Source: Anaerosalibacter massiliensis
GTDB lineage: Bacteria > Bacillota > Clostridia > Tissierellales > Sporanaerobacteraceae
Direction of reading: 5' to 3'
Assembly (NCBI GenBank): GCA_000751555.1
Contig: CCEZ01000043.1
Coordinates: forward strand, 463,485-527,484
DNA length: 64,000 nucleotides
Shown piece after piece: positions 55,575 to 63,796 of this stretch. The position numbers and the translations under genes were made by a program. The notes beneath the pieces were generated by a model. It did no database searches. It was not told where the DNA came from and saw only the letters and a program-made list of their open reading frames with translations. The stretch's first letter is position 1. Every line of letters begins with the position of its first letter.

Positions 55575-56948
55575 CTATAAAACATTTTTTGCACCTAGAA
55601 CTTCTTTTGAAGTATTTTCAATTGCATTTTCTAGTTTTTCGTAAAATTCTTCTATTTCTTCTCTATTAATATTTATGGGTGGTGCAAATAGCGTATGATC
55701 TCCTTTTATTCCATCTACTGAACCTCCGCCTGGATATGGAACTATTCCTTCATTTAAACAATGTTTTGTAAATATTCCTTTAACATTTTTATCTGTATCA
55801 AAAGGTTTTTTAGTTTCTTGATCTTTTACAAACTCAATTCCAATCATCAGACCTTTTCCTCTTATCTCTCCAACTATTGGATATTTATACAACTCTTCCA
55901 TTTGTTCAAATAAATATTCACCTTGTACTCTTGCATTCTCAATATATCCTTCTCTTTCTATAATCTTCATAACAGTTTGAGATATTGATGCAGATAATGG
56001 ATTTCCTCCATAGGTATGACCATGAATAAATTGTCCACTACCTTTAACCATAATAGTTTCAAATATTTCATTATTAGTTACTGCTGCTCCTATAGGGGTA
56101 TATCCACTACTCATTCCTTTAGCCATAGTTATAATATCTGGAACTACATCATAATGATCTATACCAAAATTCTTACCTGTTCTTCCACAGCCAGCCATTA
56201 CTTCATCTAATATCATTATTACATCATATTTGTTACATATTTCTCTTATAACTTTAAAATATTCTTTCGGTGGATTCACTCCTGGAGCTGCTGAACCTAT
56301 AACTGGCTCTGCTATAAAAGCTGCAATACTTTCTGGTCCCCATCTTAAAATAGTTTCCTCTAGCTCATAAGCACATTGAAGATTGCACTCTGGATAGGAA
56401 CTTTCATATGGACATCTATAACAATAAGCCTGATGTATCTTAGGAAAATTAATTAATAATGGATCATAAATTCTTCTTCTTCCTGTAGAACCAGTCATTG
56501 AAAGAGAACCCATAGTATTTCCATGGAAAGAATTCCATCTTGATATAACTTTCCATTTAGATGTACCTTTTCCATCCCTTTCTACAAAATACTGCCTCGA
56601 CAGTTTAATAGCTGTTTCAGTAGCTTCTGAACCTCCTGATACAAAATATACATGGTTTAAATCTCCTGGAGTCCAATTAGCTACTGTTTCTGCACAATCT
56701 TCTATGGCATCATTAGTAAATCTTGATAAATGGGTAAATGCAATTTTCTTTATTTGTTCAGCTGTTGCTTCTGCTACTTCTTCATTTCCATGTCCTATAT
56801 TAGCCACTGCAGAACCTGAGCAAGCATCCATATACTTTTTTCCATCCTCTCCATATAAATATACTCCCTTGCCATAGACAATTTTTGGATAATACCAATT
56901 TTGGTTCCTATAAAATACATTATTTTCTGGTGCTTTGTTTAAACTCAT
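55575..56948 (-). CDS. Class III pyridoxal-phosphate aminotransferase
   Basis: 457 residues with the class III fold: SGGSEATETAIKLSRQYF, SFHGNTMGSLSMTGS, ILDEVMAGCGRTG (Asp248), and MAKGMSSGYTPIGA with the PLP lysine Lys277. It contains an unusual cysteine-rich insertion (Cys176, Cys179, Cys188, Cys192; C-x2-C-x8-C-x3-C) before the LEETILRWGPESIAAFIAEPV region. Such enzymes act on omega- or beta-amino acids such as beta-alanine, 3-aminobutyrate or 4-aminobutyrate. Position between a transporter and BKACE suggests it produces a beta-keto acid from a beta-amino acid (inference). Confidence 0.88.
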   Translation of the reverse strand: MSLNKAPENNVFYRNQNWYYPKIVYGKGVYLYGEDGKKYMDACSGSAVANIGHGNEEVAEATAEQIKKIAFTHLSRFTNDAIEDCAETVANWTPGDLNHVYFVSGGSEATETAIKLSRQYFVERDGKGTSKWKVISRWNSFHGNTMGSLSMTGSTGRRRIYDPLLINFPKIHQAYCYRCPYESSYPECNLQCAYELEETILRWGPESIAAFIAEPVIGSAAPGVNPPKEYFKVIREICNKYDVIMILDEVMAGCGRTGKNFGIDHYDVVPDIITMAKGMSSGYTPIGAAVTNNEIFETIMVKGSGQFIHGHTYGGNPLSASISQTVMKIIEREGYIENARVQGEYLFEQMEELYKYPIVGEIRGKGLMIGIEFVKDQETKKPFDTDKNVKGIFTKHCLNEGIVPYPGGGSVDGIKGDHTLFAPPININREEIEEFYEKLENAIENTSKEVLGAKNVL

Positions 56949-57010
56949 TAAATTCTCCCCTTTTTATTTTTTAAATTAAAATTTATCATTACTCTTAAGA
57001 AAACCATTTC

Positions 57011-58318
57011 CTATTCATTAGAAACTTTTATTCTTTCATTATCTGCAAACATTCCACCATGATTAAATATTTTTCTATCTAAATCACCTTCTAAAGAAGA
57101 TACTACAGTACCTATTGCTAAATCACCTAATGTATTAGTAGATGTATGAATCTGATCCACTATTCTATACACTCCAGCAATCAATGCTAGCCCATCTAGA
57201 GGTATTCCTAAATCCGTAAGCAATGCAATAGATATAATGAGCCCAGTCTGGGGTGCTGCTGCACATCCTATTGAAAGAAGGGTAGCAGTAAGAACTAATG
57301 ATATTTGTTGACCTAAAGTGATTGGAATACCATATAATTGAGCTGCAAACATAACTACAACTCCAAAGTATATTCCAGTCCCATTCATATTAGCTGTAGC
57401 TCCAAGAGGTAATATAAAACTTGCCGATTCTCTCGGCATTCCTAATTCTTCAGTACCTACTCTCATAGTCTCAGGAAGAGCAGCTGTACTACTACATGTA
57501 CTAAAAGCAATAGCACAGGGTTGGAATGCTTTTTTGTAGAACTTTAATGGATTTACCTTTCCTACAAAATATAGTATTAAAGAATAGACTATAGCAATAT
57601 TAAGAATATTCGCCAAATAATCTGCTAATATAAACTTAAATACAGGTCCAAATATTTTCATTCCAAAAGTTGCAATAGATTTTGACATTAAACCAAATAC
57701 TCCTATAGGAGTAAATCTAATGACTATATCTGTAATTTTATACATCATTTCTGATAAGTTATCAACTAAGTTTATAATTAGTTTAGCTCTTTCTCCCATA
57801 GCAAGTAAAGCAGTCCCACAAAACATACTAAATACTATAATTTGCAACATTTCTTCTTCTACAAAAGATTCAAATACATTAGATGGAATTAATGTTAATA
57901 TAGAATCATAAACTGTTGGAAGTTCTTTCATTTCAACAGAATTTTCTGATATTTCTCCTATTTGTACACCTTCACCAGGTTTAAATATTTGTGCCACTAC
58001 AATACCTATTGAAATAGCTATAAAGCCTGTTATTAAGAAAAATACAAGTGTCTTTATTCCAATACTTCTTAATTTTTTAATTTCTGTTAAATTTGCAACT
58101 CCACTAATTATAGAGAAAAATACAAGTGGAACAATTACCATTCTAATAAGTCTCAAAAATAAATCCCCTAGAAGCTGTAACCACGGCGTAATGGTTATAG
58201 TAAGCTTATGACTTTCTCCTAATTTACTTAAAATAGCCCCAAAAAAGATTCCAAGGAATAGCCCGATAAAAATTTTATGAAATAATTTTAATTTTTTTTT
58301 CTTTTTTTGCTTTACCAT
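57011..58318 (-). CDS. Dicarboxylate/amino acid:cation symporter (DAACS, GltP-type)
   Basis: A 435-residue protein with about eight membrane helices and two re-entrant loops, as in GltP/DctA. Key motifs: AFSTCSSTAALPETM (serine-rich loop), GATANMNGTGIYFGV (NMDGT-like substrate and cation site, here NMNGT), and GCAAAPQTGLIISIALL. It imports glutamate, aspartate, dicarboxylates or related compounds with sodium or protons. First gene of a three-gene operon, with a structured leader. AGGGGGG precedes the ATG. Confidence 0.93.
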   Translation of the reverse strand: MVKQKKKKKLKLFHKIFIGLFLGIFFGAILSKLGESHKLTITITPWLQLLGDLFLRLIRMVIVPLVFFSIISGVANLTEIKKLRSIGIKTLVFFLITGFIAISIGIVVAQIFKPGEGVQIGEISENSVEMKELPTVYDSILTLIPSNVFESFVEEEMLQIIVFSMFCGTALLAMGERAKLIINLVDNLSEMMYKITDIVIRFTPIGVFGLMSKSIATFGMKIFGPVFKFILADYLANILNIAIVYSLILYFVGKVNPLKFYKKAFQPCAIAFSTCSSTAALPETMRVGTEELGMPRESASFILPLGATANMNGTGIYFGVVVMFAAQLYGIPITLGQQISLVLTATLLSIGCAAAPQTGLIISIALLTDLGIPLDGLALIAGVYRIVDQIHTSTNTLGDLAIGTVVSSLEGDLDRKIFNHGGMFADNERIKVSNE

Positions 58319-58396
58319 TTTATCCCCCCTGATTTTTTAAACTTAAAAATAGTAAAACATTGCCTCCTTTCTATTAAATTTTCAAATATAAAAAAA

Positions 58397-58492
58397 CCAA
58401 GCACTAATGGTCCTAAAAAACCATTAGTACTGGGTTTTATTCGCTACAACAAACTGGATTTAATACCCTTTTGCCACAAATAAAGCAGTACT
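58397..58492 (-). promoter_or_regulatory. Switch-like leader of the symporter operon (candidate riboswitch with attenuator)
   Basis: On the minus strand, a 67-nt element (58426-58492) is closed by AGTACTG/CAGTACT. Inside it is a second helix TTTATTTG/CGAATAAA and a small GGGT/ATCC hairpin separated by an A-rich internal loop. The 3' strand of the closing helix (58426-58432) is also the 5' arm of a strong terminator (58397-58434, stem around CACTAATGGT, followed by TTTTTTT). The two folds exclude one another, the usual layout of an ON-type riboswitch. It does not match any known class I can recognise. A 311-bp stretch (58319-58629) has no other gene; a five-codon frame MFYYF (58343-58360) follows with an SD too close to be strong. 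Confidence 0.55.
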
Positions 58493-58602
58493 TAAAAATT
58501 TATATAAAATTATGAATTTTTTGTTATATATTACTTTCTATATTATAATTAAAAATCCTCCTTTTTTTATAAAAATTTTTTAAATCAGTTATTATATAAA
58601 AA

Positions 58603-58628
58603 ACCTTCTCAGTTAAAACTGAGAAGGT
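58603..58628 (-). terminator. Terminator of the phospholipase C-family gene
   Basis: A perfect 11-bp stem (ACCTTCTCAGT / ACTGAGAAGGT) with loop TAAA followed by TTTTTTATA on the minus strand, directly after the stop codon. Confidence 0.9.
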
Positions 58629-58629
58629 A

Positions 58630-59274
58630 CTAAAATTCAAATGCAAATTCTCTTTTCATAGCTTCATTATATACATTTATAGTGTCTATTATGAAATAAG
58701 AAATTTTAAGATTTAAAGAAAGAGAAAAATCAAGATCATTTTCAAATCCCTTTTTTATAGAATATTCTTCAATAACATTTTCAATATAAATTTTAACTAA
58801 TTTCTTTAAATTTATTTTTTTATCTTGAAAAATATCTATATCATTTATATTTATAACATTTTCCTTAAAATCATGTTTTGTAACATAATCATTTAATTTT
58901 GACTCATAAGATAAATGTTTAAACATATTTTTTGTGAAAGTCCACCGTTCAGCATGGGGTAAGCATAGAAAATCACTTAAAAAATGTGATATAATGCCTA
59001 TTTTTTTACTAATATATTTTTTAGATATAATTTCTATTCCACTTTCTAAATCCATATATCTACCTAAGAAGATTAATTTTGTTATTTCGTTTACAACAAA
59101 GTCTAAACTTTCATCTTTATAATGTCTTTGAAGTTTTAGTTGTGGCAATATATCAGGTGCTACTGACCCCCATAGGAGTTTTTTCTTATCTAAATCTATA
59201 TTATAAGTTTCACGAATGTTATCATAAATATTACTAGCTATTAATTTATGAGTATCTCCAAAAATTTGAAACAC
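58630..59274 (-). CDS. Zinc-dependent phospholipase C-family protein
   Basis: A 214-residue protein with the pattern of the family: early FGDTHKLIASNIYDNI, WGSVAPDILPQLKLQRHYKDES, and the helix GIISHFLSDFLCLPHAERW carrying histidines and an aspartate that would bind zinc. There is no signal peptide, so it may be intracellular rather than a toxin-like secreted lipase. Substrate unknown. Single gene. Confidence 0.7.
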   Translation of the reverse strand: MFQIFGDTHKLIASNIYDNIRETYNIDLDKKKLLWGSVAPDILPQLKLQRHYKDESLDFVVNEITKLIFLGRYMDLESGIEIISKKYISKKIGIISHFLSDFLCLPHAERWTFTKNMFKHLSYESKLNDYVTKHDFKENVININDIDIFQDKKINLKKLVKIYIENVIEEYSIKKGFENDLDFSLSLNLKISYFIIDTINVYNEAMKREFAFEF

Positions 59275-59372
59275 TCCCCTTATTTAAATTTTATAATAAT
59301 ACATATGCATAATATAATATTTCACCTTAAAAGTCAATATAAATAAAAACCATACAAAAACAAATACAAATA

Positions 59373-59903
59373 TTAATTAAATTTTTGATTTAACTTTTCT
59401 TCATATACTTTATAATCTTTATCATTAAATAATACAAAATTCACTTCCAATATGTGTCCTTCTTTTTTAATAAACTCTATTACTGACTTTATAGCAATAT
59501 CTGAAGCTTCATATATAGGATAACCATATGCACCTGTTGATATAGATGGAAAAGCAATAGTTTTTAAATTATATTCTTTAGCTAATTTTAACGAACTATA
59601 ATAGGCATTGTATAAAAGTTCAGCTTCTCTATTTTCACCACCTCTATATATAGGTCCTACCGTATGTATAACATATTTGCTAGGTAATTTGCCTGCAACA
59701 GTTATTCTAGCTTCCCCTGTAGGACAACCGCCTATTTTTTTACACTGCTCAAGAATCTCAGGTCCACCAGCTTTATGTATAGCTCCATCTACCCCTCCTC
59801 CCCCAAGTAAAGTATTATTTGCTGCATTAACTATAGCATCATTTTTAATCTTAGTTATATCACCCTTTATTAGGTTTATGGTAGTTTCATTAATTTTATA
59901 CAT
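59373..59903 (-). CDS. Macrodomain protein (O-acetyl-ADP-ribose deacetylase-like)
   Basis: A 176-residue single-domain protein with the macrodomain ADP-ribose-binding motifs [26 protein letters not shown] (about 23-48), [22 protein letters not shown] and [14 protein letters not shown]. Members remove ADP-ribose from proteins or hydrolyse O-acetyl-ADP-ribose. No sirtuin or ART partner gene is adjacent. Confidence 0.93.
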   Translation of the reverse strand: MYKINETTINLIKGDITKIKNDAIVNAANNTLLGGGGVDGAIHKAGGPEILEQCKKIGGCPTGEARITVAGKLPSKYVIHTVGPIYRGGENREAELLYNAYYSSLKLAKEYNLKTIAFPSISTGAYGYPIYEASDIAIKSVIEFIKKEGHILEVNFVLFNDKDYKVYEEKLNQKFN

Positions 59904-59990
59904 AAATAACTACATCCTTTCTAAAGTTTTATTAAAAACTATTATTATATTTATTCTTTATATACATTATATGATTTTTAAAATAAAAAT

Positions 59991-60012
59991 AAAGACTACA
60001 AACATAGTCTTT
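59991..60012 (-). terminator. Terminator of the lipoprotein gene
   Basis: AAAGACT / AGTCTTT stem with 8-nt loop, followed by TTTATTTTTATTTT on the minus strand, about 60 bp after the stop. Confidence 0.55.
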
Positions 60013-60071
60013 AAAAGAGAAATTAGACATATATTAATGATAATGTCAGCTCTATAAAAATATATATTAAA

Positions 60072-60608
60072 TTATTTTATCTTTTTTAACATATAATATG
60101 GTATATATCCTGGTTCATAATCTATTTTCCATTCCCCACTAATTTTTTTAAGTCTTATTTGTCCTTCTTTTTCTAAAATATCTTCCTTATCATCGTTATA
60201 AAATTTAAAATCTGCTGTATAATGTAAAGTTATTTCATCTTCTAGTTCTTCAATATTTTTAGGTTTTTCTATTTTATATTCAATATTGCCAACTTTAATA
60301 TTTCTTTTAGCTGATTTAGCTATATCTACTGTTCCTCCACTTGCTCTTTTTTGCTTTAACTTATTAAAAAATTCTTCTGTAGTATATTTTTTTATACTTT
60401 CAACTAAATCTATTTCTTTTTTGTATGCCTTATTACTATCATCTAAAATTTTATAATCCTCTATGGTATAGTAACTATTAAAATAATCTTCTATAGTTTT
60501 GCATATTTTATCTATTTCTTCTTCATTTGAATTGTTATTTTTGCATCCAACTAAAATTGCTGATAATAAAATACACAATATTAAAATATAGCTAACCTTT
60601 TTCAGAAT
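60072..60608 (-). CDS. Putative lipoprotein with non-canonical start codon
   Basis: The frame encodes an N-terminal signal LKKVSYILILCILLSAILVGC followed by the mature lipoprotein Cys and a Glu-rich soluble domain (about 150 residues) ending IRLKKISGEWKIDYEPGYIPYYMLKKIK, similar in style to small clostridial lipoproteins with an NTF2-like fold. The first ordinary start (TTG 60578) would remove the positively charged part of the signal and has no ribosome-binding site. AGGAGG at 60616-60621 lies 6-7 nt before an ATT (60608) and about 9 nt before a CTG (60605), so one of these is likely used. Function unknown. Confidence 0.6.
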   Translation of the reverse strand: MLKKVSYILILCILLSAILVGCKNNNSNEEEIDKICKTIEDYFNSYYTIEDYKILDDSNKAYKKEIDLVESIKKYTTEEFFNKLKQKRASGGTVDIAKSAKRNIKVGNIEYKIEKPKNIEELEDEITLHYTADFKFYNDDKEDILEKEGQIRLKKISGEWKIDYEPGYIPYYMLKKIK

Positions 60609-60745
60609 AGATATCCTCCTCTCTATAAATTAAATCTATATTACTGAAATTATTAATTTCCATTATATCATATTTATTCTAAATTGTTTGTATATTTTGA
60701 ATTATTGTTTTTCATATATTGAAAACTTCTAATGTAATAAACATA

Positions 60746-60775
60746 TTGTTTTATTTAACCTTAAAATAGTATACA
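60746..60775 (+). promoter_or_regulatory. Probable promoter of sfsA
   Basis: TTGTTT (60746-60751), 18 bp, TATACA (60770-60775), 33 bp before the TTG start. Confidence 0.4.
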
Positions 60776-60808
60776 ATAAAATCAATATCTAATTTGGAGG
60801 GATCACTT

Positions 60809-61495
60809 TTGAAATACAATAACATATATGAAGGAATCTTTTTAGAGCGTCCTAATAGGTTTATTGCTAATGTTCTTATTGATGGCAAAAAAGAAAAAGT
60901 TCATGTGAAAAACACTGGTAGATGTAAAGAAATTCTAATAAAAGGTACAAAAGTTTATTTAGAAAAATCAAATAATCCAAATAGAAAAACTAAATACTCT
61001 CTTATCTCTGCCTATAAAGGGAATCAACTTATAAATATAGATTCACAAGTTCCAAATAAAGTAGTTTTTGATGCTGTTCAATCAAATAAAATAGAGGGAT
61101 TAAATAATATAAAAGTGCTTAAAAGAGAAGTTACCTTTGGGAATTCTCGTTTTGATTTATATTTTGAAAAAGATAATGAAAAAGGATTTATAGAAGTAAA
61201 AGGTGTGACACTAGAGGATAATGGATTGTCTTTATTTCCAGATGCCCCTACTGAAAGGGGTACTAAACATATAAAAGAAATGATAAAAGCAGTAGAATTT
61301 GGACTTAGTGGATATATATTTTTCTTAATTCAAATGGAAAATATAAAATATTTCACTCCTAATATTTCTATGGATGAAAAATTTTCAAATGCACTGATAG
61401 AAGCAAATAAAAGAGGAGTAAATATATTAGCCTATAACTCTACGGTAAAGAAAGATTTTATAAAAATAAATGAAAAAATAGAGGTACTAATATAG
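60809..61495 (+). CDS. sfsA: SfsA-family nuclease-like protein
   Basis: A 228-residue protein with the SfsA motifs FLERPNRFIANVLIDG, KVHVKNTGRC, SRFDLYFEKDNEKGFIEVKGVTLEDNGLSLFPDAPTERGTKHIKEM. The family was named for effects on sugar fermentation and has an OB-like N-terminus and a restriction-endonuclease-like core (D-x-E-x-K type). The TTG at 60809 follows GGAGGG by 7 nt and gives the usual length; the frame is open to 60794. It is one of few plus-strand genes here. Confidence 0.93.
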   Translation: MKYNNIYEGIFLERPNRFIANVLIDGKKEKVHVKNTGRCKEILIKGTKVYLEKSNNPNRKTKYSLISAYKGNQLINIDSQVPNKVVFDAVQSNKIEGLNNIKVLKREVTFGNSRFDLYFEKDNEKGFIEVKGVTLEDNGLSLFPDAPTERGTKHIKEMIKAVEFGLSGYIFFLIQMENIKYFTPNISMDEKFSNALIEANKRGVNILAYNSTVKKDFIKINEKIEVLI

Positions 61496-61508
61496 CACCT
61501 CTATTTTC
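61476..61508. terminator. Bidirectional terminator after sfsA
   Basis: AATAGAGGT / ACCTCTATT stem with an 11-nt loop overlapping the sfsA stop, between sfsA and the convergent DUF819 gene. Confidence 0.65.
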
Positions 61509-61522
61509 AAATTTTTATATGT

Positions 61523-62683
61523 TTAAATCATTGATAATATCTTACCTACTAAAAGTCCTCCCCCAGTACCTATTACATAACCCATTAGAGCCATAAGTAC
61601 CCCAATTGGTATTAAAGCTTCACTATATGCTGCTGCTAATATAGGTGCTGAAGCAACCCCTCCTATATTAGCTAAGCTTGCAACACCACAAGTAAATAAA
61701 TCTAATTTAAACAATTTTGCAGCCAAGAATAATATAAAACCATGAATGCCTAAAATAACAAATCCAGAAATTATATATAAAGGCGCTTGAGCAAGTTCTG
61801 CAAAATTTGCTCTTGAAGCAATAAGTCCAATTATAGTATATAACATTAAATTTGAAATTTCCGAAGAGCCTGGTACTTTAGCCAAAGGTGTCATTGCAGC
61901 TATAATACCTGCTACAGTAACTATAATAACAGTCCAAGTAGTTTCAGATAAAAAGTCTGATTGAGGTAATTTAGTTGATATAAACATAGCTATTGCTGCA
62001 ACAAATAGACTAACACCTGTAAGTAAAATCATATCAGTAAACTCAATAATTTTTCTTTCTTTTTCTTGAGCTTTTGCAATTTCTGCTCCTACTTCATCAA
62101 TTAGACTAGTATCTGCTTTTATCCATTTGTTAAATTTATTTGCAAATGGTACTAATGCTAATAAGATCATTACCCAGATAGCATAATTTATAGAATCCAT
62201 TAATAATGTATAACCTAATTTAGCATCTGACACATTTAATGCTCCTTGAACAGCTACCATATTTCCGGTTCCACCCATCCAGCTTCCACAAAGTGCTGCA
62301 AAAGCCTTCCATGTGTCTGGTTCATACATATTCTTAAATATTGAATATGTGACTATAAATCCTATGCCAATACTTATAGATGCAGAAAAAAAGCCTATTA
62401 ACATTTTAGGACCTAATTTAATAATTTTTCTTAAATCACATTTTAATAACATCAAAAAAATCATTGCTGGCAACAAATTATTTTTAAATCTGCTATAGTA
62501 CATATTTATTTCTTCAGTTTGTTCCCATACTCCAATAGTGGACAAAAGCATTGCCACAAAATAAATCAGTACAACTGCTGGAATATATTCAAAAAATTTT
62601 CCCTTATGCTTTTTTTCCATCCAAACCACTACACCAGCAAAGAATATCAAAAAAGATAAATAAGTAAAGCCACTTTGAATCAT
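61523..62683 (-). CDS. DUF819 (YjcL-like) integral membrane protein
   Basis: 386 residues with ten or more hydrophobic helices; motifs KNMYEPDTWKAFAALCGSWMGGTGNMVAVQGAL and GVASLANIGGVASAPILAAAYSEALIPIGVLMALMGYVIGTGGGLLVG are typical for DUF819. The two glycine-rich inverted halves resemble secondary transporters. The substrate is unknown. ATG at 62683 with GAGGAGG at 6 nt. Upstream to 62846 there is only AT-rich DNA. Confidence 0.88.
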   Translation of the reverse strand: MIQSGFTYLSFLIFFAGVVVWMEKKHKGKFFEYIPAVVLIYFVAMLLSTIGVWEQTEEINMYYSRFKNNLLPAMIFLMLLKCDLRKIIKLGPKMLIGFFSASISIGIGFIVTYSIFKNMYEPDTWKAFAALCGSWMGGTGNMVAVQGALNVSDAKLGYTLLMDSINYAIWVMILLALVPFANKFNKWIKADTSLIDEVGAEIAKAQEKERKIIEFTDMILLTGVSLFVAAIAMFISTKLPQSDFLSETTWTVIIVTVAGIIAAMTPLAKVPGSSEISNLMLYTIIGLIASRANFAELAQAPLYIISGFVILGIHGFILFLAAKLFKLDLFTCGVASLANIGGVASAPILAAAYSEALIPIGVLMALMGYVIGTGGGLLVGKILSMI

Positions 62684-62846
62684 ATTTTTCCTCCTCACAT
62701 TTCATAATTAATATAAAAATATTCAATAGTTGGTATTTTAGTACATAGGAAAACCACTAATCCTTATTTTTTCATAATTATAAATAAATTTGCAATAGAA
62801 GGGAAGTCACGAAGATTATCTGAGAACTGCCACATTGAAATATAAT

Positions 62847-62882
62847 AAAATCCTTGTAATCATTAATAACTACAAGGATTTT
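62847..62882 (-). terminator. Terminator of the tRNA cluster
   Basis: A perfect 12-bp stem (AAAATCCTTGTA / TACAAGGATTTT) immediately downstream of tRNA-Arg on the minus strand. Confidence 0.85.
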
Positions 62883-62884
62883 AA

Positions 62885-62961
62885 TGGTGTGCCTAGGAGG
62901 GATCGAACCCCCAACCTTCTGATTCGTAGTCAGACACTCTATCCAATTGAGCTATAGGCAC
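62885..62961 (-). tRNA. tRNA-Arg(ACG)
   Basis: Acceptor GTGCCTA/TAGGCAC, anticodon loop CTACGAA between TCTGA and TCAGA (ACG, to become ICG by adenosine deamination), T-arm GGGGGTTCGATCCCTCC, encoded CCA. Last tRNA of the cluster. Confidence 0.96.
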
Positions 62962-62965
62962 ATAA

Positions 62966-63039
<74 letters not shown>

Positions 63040-63116
63040 ATATTCAATTTGATTATTACTTTAAAACAGTAACTCTAGAGAACTTTTCCAACTAAGTGAT
63101 TCATACAAAACGAAAA

Positions 63117-63190
63117 TGGAGCGGGTGAAGGGAATCGAACCCTCGCAACCAGCTTGGAAGGCTGGGGCTCTACCACTGAGCTACACCCGC
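63117..63190 (-). tRNA. tRNA-Gly(TCC)
   Basis: Acceptor GCGGGTG/CACCCGC, anticodon loop CTTCCAA (TCC) between CCAGC and GCTGG, encoded CCA. The 77 bp between it and tRNA-Cys contain no gene. Confidence 0.95.
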
Positions 63191-63219
63191 GTAATATTTA
63201 TATCATTTGAAAGAATGTA

Positions 63220-63294
63220 TGGAGCGGAAGACGGGATTCGAACCCGCGGCCCTCGCCTTGGCAAGGCGATGCTCTACCACTGAGCCACTTCCGC
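63220..63294 (-). tRNA. tRNA-Gly(GCC)
   Basis: Acceptor GCGGAAG/CTTCCGC, D-arm GTGGCTCAGTGGTAGAGC, anticodon loop TTGCCAA (GCC), T-arm GCGGGTTCGAATCCCGT, encoded CCA. Confidence 0.96.
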
Positions 63295-63361
63295 ATATTG
63301 TTTAAGATTGCTTTTTATTATAGACAGATTTATAGTTTAACTCTACTACTAAGCGATTTGC

Positions 63362-63411
63362 ACCAAATTATAGACTTGAACTCTATATTTATATTACTGA
63401 GCCACTTCAGC
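63362..63411 (-). pseudogene. Decayed tRNA (tRNA-Gly-like)
   Basis: The minus strand begins GCTGAAGTGGCTCAGT, identical at 15 of 16 positions to the 5' end of tRNA-Gly(GCC) about 100 bp away. A short AT-rich stretch and a T-arm-like hairpin (AGAGTTCAAGTCT) follow. The anticodon arm and the 3' acceptor strand are lost, so it cannot be a functional tRNA. Confidence 0.65.
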
Positions 63412-63429
63412 GTATTATTAAATTATGTA

Positions 63430-63515
63430 TGGTGGAGGAGACTGGATTCGAACCAGTGAAGGCTGAGCCAACGGATTTACAGTCCGTCCCCTTTAGCCAA
63501 CTCGGGAACTCCTCC
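63430..63515 (-). tRNA. tRNA-Tyr(GTA)
   Basis: Type II tRNA of 86 nt with acceptor GGAGGAG/CTCCTCC, anticodon loop CTGTAAA (GTA), a long variable arm, and an encoded CCA. Confidence 0.96.
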
Positions 63516-63520
63516 AAATT

Positions 63521-63596
63521 TGGAGCTGGTGAGAGGACTTGAACCCCCAACCTACTGATTACAAGTCAGTTGCTCTGCCAATTGAGCTACACCAGC
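63521..63596 (-). tRNA. tRNA-Thr(TGT)
   Basis: Acceptor GCTGGTG/CACCAGC, anticodon loop CTTGTAA (TGT), encoded CCA; 5 bp from tRNA-Tyr. Confidence 0.96.
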
Positions 63597-63601
63597 ATAA
63601 A

Positions 63602-63678
63602 TGGCGACCTGGAAGGGACTCGAACCCTCGACCTCTAGCGTGACAGGCTAGCATTCTAACCAGCTGAACTACCAGGCC
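63602..63678 (-). tRNA. tRNA-Asp(GTC)
   Basis: Acceptor GGCCTGG paired with CCAGGTC (G-T pair at the end), anticodon loop CTGTCAC (GTC), discriminator G, encoded CCA. This is the likely partner of the aspS T-box. Confidence 0.96.
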
Positions 63679-63720
63679 ATATTAATCTTATTTAAAATCT
63701 CTAATATAAAAATTTGAATT

Positions 63721-63796
63721 TGGTGGGCGCAATAGGGCTCGAACCTATGACCCCCTGCTTGTAAGGCAGGTGCTCTCCCAGCTGAGCTATGCGCCC
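63721..63796 (-). tRNA. tRNA-Val(TAC)
   Basis: Acceptor GGGCGCA/TGCGCCC, anticodon loop CTTACAA (TAC), encoded CCA. Confidence 0.96.

Noticed and set aside
58343..58360. Five-codon leader peptide MFYYF before the symporter
   Set aside because: The SD is only 2 nt from the ATG, too close for good initiation, and there is no following alternative hairpin pair that would respond to translation; the upstream switch explains the leader better.
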